DNA of 64,000 bases from Bin22 sp965207275 (GTDB lineage Bacteria > Chloroflexota > Dehalococcoidia > Lucifugimonadales > UBA3495): contig CBDBMH010000002.1 of assembly GCA_965207275.1 (NCBI GenBank), positions 1,426,001 through 1,490,000 of the forward strand. Direction: 5' to 3'. Each line of letters opens with the position of its first letter. Position 1 is the stretch's first letter. Positions 59,671 through 64,000 of the stretch are shown piece after piece. The translations under genes and the position numbers were made by a program. The notes under the pieces are model-generated. The model saw only the letters and a program-made list of their open reading frames with translations, searched no databases and had not been told where the DNA came from.

Positions 59671-61458
59671 CTACTCGGTAATCCGCAGGGCCAGGTCCCG
59701 CAACTGCGTTGAATCCACCGGCGACGGAGCGCCAAACAGCAGGTCTGTTCCACTCTGGGTCTTGGGGAAGGCGATAACGTCTCGGATGGACTCGGCGCCG
59801 GCAAGGATGGTAACCAGGCGGTCAATTCCAGGAGCGATTCCCCCGTGGGGCGGCGCGCCGTACTCGAAGGCTTCAAGAATGTGACCGAACCGGTCCTGCA
59901 CCTGTTCCCTGCTGTAGCCCAGGACGGCGAAGATCTTCTCCTGCAACTCCCGGCGGTGAATCCGGATGCTGCCGCTGGCCAGTTCCGACCCGTTGCAGAC
60001 CAGGTCGTAGGCCTTGGACTCAATTCCCTCCAGGTCGTTCCCGTCCAGCAGCCCTTCCTTGCCGTCGGCTGGCGAAGTGAAGGGATGGTGGGATGAGTCC
60101 CAGCGGCTGTTGGTTTCGTCCCATTCGAATAGCGGAAATCCGGTTACGAAAGCGAAGGACAGAGTATCGTCGTCGACCAGCCCTAACCTCTCGCCGAAGT
60201 AGGATCGCATTGCGCTGAGCCACATGTTGACCTGACGGGCCGGACCCGCCATCAGGACTATCAGGTCGCCACCGTTGGCGCCCATGGCTTCGGCCAGCCG
60301 CCGCGACCACTCTACGGGCATACGCAGGCCAGGCGACAGCAGGAAATCTTCCTCACCCAGGACTTCCGGCGTTCCCTCGCCCTGCAAACGGACGTGGCTC
60401 ATGCCGGCGGCTCCGAATTCCCGCGCCGTTTCTTCCAGCCGGCGCATGTCCGAACCGGTGTAATGCCCCTGCCCCGGAGCCACGAAACCCTTTACGATGC
60501 CGCCCCGTTCGATGGTGGACAGGAATACCCGGAATTCGGTCTCGCCGGCCAGGCCGGTCACGTCTGACATTTCCAAACCGAACCGAAGGTCGGGCTTGTC
60601 GCTTCCGTATCTGGACATGACTTCGTCATAGGAAATGCGGGGGAAGGGCTTGATCAGCTTCTTTTGTGGGGTGAGTTTCTCAACCATGCCCGTATACAAC
60701 TCTTCCGTGAGCTGCAGCACGTCCTCCTGTTCCACGAAGCTCATTTCCAGGTCCAGCTGGGTGAACTCGGGCTGGCGGTCGGCGCGCAGGTCCTCATCCC
60801 GAAAGCAACGGGCAATCTGGAAGTACCGTTCCACTCCGGAAACCATCAACAACTGCTTCAGTTGCTGAGGAGATTGGGGTAGTGCGTAAAAGCTGCCCTT
60901 CTGCATCCGGCTTGGCACCAGGTAGTCTCGCGCTCCTTCCGGCGTGCTCTTGATCAGGATGGGGGTTTCGATCTCCAGGAATCCTCTTTCGTCCAGGAAG
61001 TCTCGGATGTACTTGACCACCTGGTGGCGCAGGATGAGATTGCGCTGCATCTGGGGCCGTCGCAGGTCCAGGTACCGGTAGCGCAGGCGGAGGGCCTCAT
61101 CCGCCTTTACGTCGTCCTCAATATAAAAGGGTGGCGTCAGCGAGGAATTCAGTACTTCCACCCCGTCGGCGAAGACTTCCACCAGCCCGGTGGGCAATGT
61201 GGAGTTCTCGGATTCGGGGGGACGGCGACGAACTACGCCGCTGACCTGAATCACCCATTCCGAGCGCAACTGTTCGGCGGTGCGGTAGGCTTCGGGGGAA
61301 AGCTCGGGGCTGAACACTACCTGGACTATGCCGGAACGGTCCCGCAGATCCACAAAAATTACGCCCCCATGGTCCCGCCGGCTGTCCACCCAACCGGACA
61401 GGGTGTGCCGCTGCTCGATATGGACAAGGGAAAGGTCGTTACAGTTTACGCTCTTCAG
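59671..61458 (-). CDS. aspS: Aspartyl-tRNA synthetase
   Basis: 595 residues. The N-terminal OB fold (HTLSGWVDSRRDHGGVIFVDLRDRSG) requires translation from upstream of GTG 61389. The only start-like codon between there and an in-frame TAA is CTG 61458, with GGAGG 7 nt upstream, so CTG is probably the initiator. Motif 2 is FRDEDLRADRQPEFTQLD and motif 3 GGIAPGIDRLV. A bacterial-type GAD insertion fits the length. It may charge both Asp and Asn tRNA, which cannot be told by eye. Confidence 0.95.
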   Translation of the reverse strand: MKSVNCNDLSLVHIEQRHTLSGWVDSRRDHGGVIFVDLRDRSGIVQVVFSPELSPEAYRTAEQLRSEWVIQVSGVVRRRPPESENSTLPTGLVEVFADGVEVLNSSLTPPFYIEDDVKADEALRLRYRYLDLRRPQMQRNLILRHQVVKYIRDFLDERGFLEIETPILIKSTPEGARDYLVPSRMQKGSFYALPQSPQQLKQLLMVSGVERYFQIARCFRDEDLRADRQPEFTQLDLEMSFVEQEDVLQLTEELYTGMVEKLTPQKKLIKPFPRISYDEVMSRYGSDKPDLRFGLEMSDVTGLAGETEFRVFLSTIERGGIVKGFVAPGQGHYTGSDMRRLEETAREFGAAGMSHVRLQGEGTPEVLGEEDFLLSPGLRMPVEWSRRLAEAMGANGGDLIVLMAGPARQVNMWLSAMRSYFGERLGLVDDDTLSFAFVTGFPLFEWDETNSRWDSSHHPFTSPADGKEGLLDGNDLEGIESKAYDLVCNGSELASGSIRIHRRELQEKIFAVLGYSREQVQDRFGHILEAFEYGAPPHGGIAPGIDRLVTILAGAESIRDVIAFPKTQSGTDLLFGAPSPVDSTQLRDLALRITE

Positions 61459-61501
61459 GGGATAGCCTCCGTTTCGGGTTTAGTCCCAACGGCCCGGGGG
61501 A

Positions 61502-63298
61502 CTAAAGGCTGATAAAACTCTCGAAAATGCTGCCGGACGGCTGCTGCGGACCGGCCAGGGCCTCCGCAACCGATTCGGCCAGTTCTTCAGGACGGAAAAT
61601 GGGCGGAAAGCACAGGGTCCCCACGCAGACATGGGCCATGGGCGGCGTACCGGTCGGGCCCTTGGCCCGCTTGACGATGACGTGCGGGTGGTTTACCCGG
61701 CTGGCAGCCAGCGCCAGTTGGTGGGTTTCCCCCTCGGAAGGCGCCCCTTCTACCGTAATTTCCACTGGCGGGTGCAGGAAGTGGTCCACTGCCTCAGCAT
61801 ACGACGCGGCGTGTTCGCCGAAGTCGCGGTTGGCCTCCACGTAAGCGCTCAAGATGTGCTCGGCTCGCATCAAGTATTGACTGTCGCCCGTGGCGTGATG
61901 CAGCTTCAGCAACGCCTCGGCTACCAGGGTATTCTCCTGAAGCGGCTTTTCCCGCAGCCGCATATACCCAACACCCTGCGGATCGGCTTGAATATCGAAG
62001 TAGCCGCCCCGGGAGATGTCATAGAAGTTGTCGTTCAACACCTGGACGGCTGCCACCGCCCGTTGCTCGTATTCGTTGGAAGCTGGGGAAGAGGCGTGGG
62101 CATCCATCAGGGCATTAAGGTAAGCCGCCCAATCGGCCAGCAGTTGGAAGTCAGCCGGAGACTGGTCGGATCCCGGATTGTTGCCGCCAAAGGCGTGGGG
62201 CAGGCTGCCCGTGGCGGCGCGGGACGCCATGCTGTCCAGCAGCCCCAGGCCAATGCCCTCCAGGGCAGGGCGGGGCAGCTTCCATGCCGCGTCCAGCAGC
62301 AGCGATACAGCCTGGCAAGTCCAGTTCGTGTAACAGTAAGGGTCGGGTTCCGGCGCGATGTTCACTCGCCGGTCAACTTCCGAGAGGCCGAAGTAGTCAG
62401 AGTGTGCCCCCTGGCTGCCCCGGAAACCGCCAGCCTCCCGGTCCAACAGCGTAACCAGCAGGTAGTCAATGGTGCGGTTCGCTATGTCGCGGTAACGGGG
62501 CTGCTCCAGCAATACCCCGGCATCCAGGTACACCCGAGCCAGGTTGACATTGTCCTCCAGCATCTTCTCGTATTGGCCTTCGGTCCAGTTGCCCGATGCG
62601 CAGTATCGAAAGAATCCGCCTTCCACCCCGTCGTATAGTTCCCCTTCGGCCATAGCGTCCAGGGTTTTTCGCAGAATGGACTCGTAGAAGGCCTCGCCGG
62701 TGGTACGGTAGAGATGCAGGAACAGCCTCAGGATGGGAGCCGACGGAAACTTGGGTTCCTCGCCAAAGCCGCCACTGCGGGCATCGTAGGCGCCGGCCAT
62801 TCGGCGGGCAACCACATCCACCAGGCGATGGTCAGGTTCACCATGGGCGACCACCCGTCCCAGGTACTCCTGACGCTGCCGGTGAATTTGAGCGGCCTGG
62901 TCATAGATGCCCGACTTGTCGTCGTCGTAGGCCCGCTGAATTTCCACCAGCATGGCCAGAAACTGGTCGGGCGGTAGGTAGGTAGCCCCCGTAATGTAGC
63001 CGCCGTGGGGAGTCAAGAATGCGGTGGTGGGCCAGCCGCCCACGTTGTAGCGAGCATTTACGTCGGGGCGGTGATCGTTGTCCACCAGGACAGCGACGAA
63101 GTTATCATTCACGAATCGGGCCACGTCGGAATCAGAAAAAGTGGTTTCCTCCATCACATGGCACCAATAGCACCAGACGGCCGAAATGGAAAGCAGCACA
63201 GGCCTGTCCTGTTCCTGAGCCAGGTTGAACGCCTCCTGGCCCCAGTGATGCCACTGGATGCTTTCGCTCGGTTCGGTTACGCCGAAATATCCCACCAT
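61502..63298 (-). CDS. DUF255 thioredoxin-domain protein (YyaL/SSP411-like)
   Basis: 598 residues. IQWHHWGQEAFNLAQEQDRPVLLSISAVWCYWCHVM carries a Cys43-Tyr-Trp-Cys46 thioredoxin-like motif, followed by FVAVLVDNDHRPDVNARYN. The rest is the six-hairpin (alpha/alpha) barrel of the family, with GFGEEPKFPSAP and GEFYDGVEGGFFRY-type blocks. Homologues include human SPATA20; the function is unknown. It lies 43 nt upstream of aspS on the same strand and may share a transcript. This one has ordinary cysteines, unlike the protein at the left edge. Confidence 0.92.
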   Translation of the reverse strand: MVGYFGVTEPSESIQWHHWGQEAFNLAQEQDRPVLLSISAVWCYWCHVMEETTFSDSDVARFVNDNFVAVLVDNDHRPDVNARYNVGGWPTTAFLTPHGGYITGATYLPPDQFLAMLVEIQRAYDDDKSGIYDQAAQIHRQRQEYLGRVVAHGEPDHRLVDVVARRMAGAYDARSGGFGEEPKFPSAPILRLFLHLYRTTGEAFYESILRKTLDAMAEGELYDGVEGGFFRYCASGNWTEGQYEKMLEDNVNLARVYLDAGVLLEQPRYRDIANRTIDYLLVTLLDREAGGFRGSQGAHSDYFGLSEVDRRVNIAPEPDPYCYTNWTCQAVSLLLDAAWKLPRPALEGIGLGLLDSMASRAATGSLPHAFGGNNPGSDQSPADFQLLADWAAYLNALMDAHASSPASNEYEQRAVAAVQVLNDNFYDISRGGYFDIQADPQGVGYMRLREKPLQENTLVAEALLKLHHATGDSQYLMRAEHILSAYVEANRDFGEHAASYAEAVDHFLHPPVEITVEGAPSEGETHQLALAASRVNHPHVIVKRAKGPTGTPPMAHVCVGTLCFPPIFRPEELAESVAEALAGPQQPSGSIFESFISL

Positions 63299-63971
63299 TG
63301 AATTGGGTCCCTACAGGCGCGTTTTTGCTCCCTTTATACCGCCAAAATCCCGCATTACGTTAGCATAGCCGTTTCTGATTTTCAATGACGGTGGCGCCTT
63401 TTTCAGGCCTGAATCCGCCAAAAGCTTTCGAAATTAGGAACGACCAAGACATAAGCGTTACGGGCCACCGGCACGTTGAATGAGGAAACTGCTGCGTCGC
63501 AGACCCCGACTATCCAACCTTCAAGTTTCGAGGCCCTGGGGCGGCGTAGAAATACTCTGAAAGGTCGATAGCCGATAGAAGGGGATTCCGGCTCTCCTGG
63601 CCAGGAGTGCATATTGAGTTGCCACTGCCGCCCCTGTTCTACGGCAGGGGGAAACAAGCGATAGCGAGAGCATTTGGTTGAGCGAATTGGAGTTGAGAGA
63701 ATCGAGCTTATCCCCTTACAACGGCTTGGACGAAACCCGGGTACAGCTGAACTCACGTCCTCGAAACCGGGGCAGCGCTATTAGGCTGTCCGCAGGTTCT
63801 GACGGGGGAGTGATTCAAAGCTCAGGCTACCCGCAGGCCACGAATCCAGCGCGTGGAACAGGGCGTATTCGATTAGAGCTGTCCCCATTAATTCAGACAT
63901 ATTCTTGCGCTATACTGAAGACATAACGGCTTAAGCCAATCGATTCCAAATTACAACGAAGGAGGCGCATT
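63299..63971. other. 670-bp region with no supported gene
   Basis: A minus-strand frame at 63403-63756 exists but lacks family motifs and a ribosome site, and it overlaps a region of mixed base composition. A 14-bp palindrome CTCCTGGCCAGGAG lies near 63594-63608. The right end holds a possible promoter for the next gene. Confidence 0.45.
63888..63916 (+). promoter_or_regulatory. Weak candidate promoter for the last gene
   Basis: TATACT (63911-63916) is a good -10; the sequence 17 bp upstream, TTAATT, is a poor -35. Confidence 0.3.
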
Positions 63972-64000
63972 GTGCGAAATTTATTTCGTATTTCATCATT
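63972..64000 (+). CDS. Start of a further gene (partial, product unknown)
   Basis: GTG 63972 (or TTG 63970 in another frame) has AAGGAGG 6-8 nt upstream. Only nine codons, MRNLFRISS, fit in the window. The basic, hydrophobic start could be the beginning of a signal peptide or membrane segment, but nothing can be assigned. Confidence 0.45.

Noticed and set aside
61502..63298. Second selenoprotein in the DUF255 protein
   Set aside because: Its thioredoxin motif has ordinary cysteines (Cys43, Cys46) and the frame contains no TGA.
63403..63756. 117-codon minus-strand frame
   Set aside because: No recognisable motif and no ribosome site.

Overview
This is a GC-rich bacterial chromosome segment, roughly 60% G+C by eye, packed with genes on both strands and using many GTG and TTG starts (one likely CTG). 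The gene content suggests a Chloroflexota genome, plausibly a Dehalococcoidia/SAR202-like lineage. It has coenzyme F420 biosynthesis, several luciferase-like flavin oxidoreductases, a molybdenum hydroxylase, an archaeal-type fructose-1,6-bisphosphate aldolase/phosphatase, family-5 peptide/solute-binding lipoproteins and assorted hydrolases for scavenging organic matter. The taxonomic placement is inference; there is no rRNA gene in the window.

Layout. 1-4.1 kb: a partial thioredoxin/NHL-repeat protein whose redox motif carries an in-frame TGA followed by a bacterial SECIS-like hairpin (a candidate selenoprotein), a small beta-sandwich protein, a dienelactone hydrolase and a GSA-aminomutase-like aminotransferase. 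4.5-12 kb: MFS transporter, an 870-bp stretch with no recognised gene, DNA polymerase IV, CofE (F420 gamma-glutamyl ligase), cobalamin adenosyltransferase, HisH, HisA, an acetyltransferase and a NUDIX hydrolase. 12.06-13.95 kb: a complete IS1380-type insertion sequence with matching ends and an apparent target duplication. 14.2-22.1 kb: a MoaD-like sulfur carrier, an acetyltransferase, a three-gene xanthine dehydrogenase/CO-dehydrogenase-type operon, a double carboxymuconolactone decarboxylase-domain protein, RidA, a flavin monooxygenase and a class II aldolase. 22.5-37.3 kb: two sets of oligopeptide-type ABC permeases with three binding lipoproteins but no ATPases, interleaved with a CocE-type hydrolase, a fluoroacetate-dehalogenase-like hydrolase and a small helix-turn-helix protein. 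37.8-42.6 kb: a four-helix membrane protein, an MmgE/PrpD protein, the two separately encoded halves of a D-glutamate cyclase-type protein, and an orphan winged-helix response regulator with an eroded receiver. 42.6-49.5 kb: a fakA-fakB-recG operon divergent from ruvB, then a NIPSNAP protein. 49.6-55.8 kb: cofG-cofH-cofD-cofC, an F420-type oxidoreductase and fabI in one direction. 55.8-64 kb: a zinc-ribbon/TPR membrane protein, the bifunctional FBP aldolase/phosphatase behind a near-consensus promoter, a class I aminotransferase, aspS and a DUF255 thioredoxin-domain protein. The window ends at the probable start of another gene.

How it works together. CofG, CofH, CofD, CofC and the distant CofE provide most steps to F420, and the luciferase-like enzyme translationally overlapping cofC is a likely user. 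The binding proteins and permeases would import peptides or other organics, and the hydrolases, molybdenum hydroxylase and aldolases would process them. FakA/FakB and FabI point to fatty-acid salvage and synthesis. Intergenic regions carry two families of short palindromic repeats (a CCGCC/GGCGG family and a TTCGCTCAGCATGACA family), one of them expanded into a six-copy 24-bp tandem array. The most striking item is the candidate selenoprotein at the left edge.
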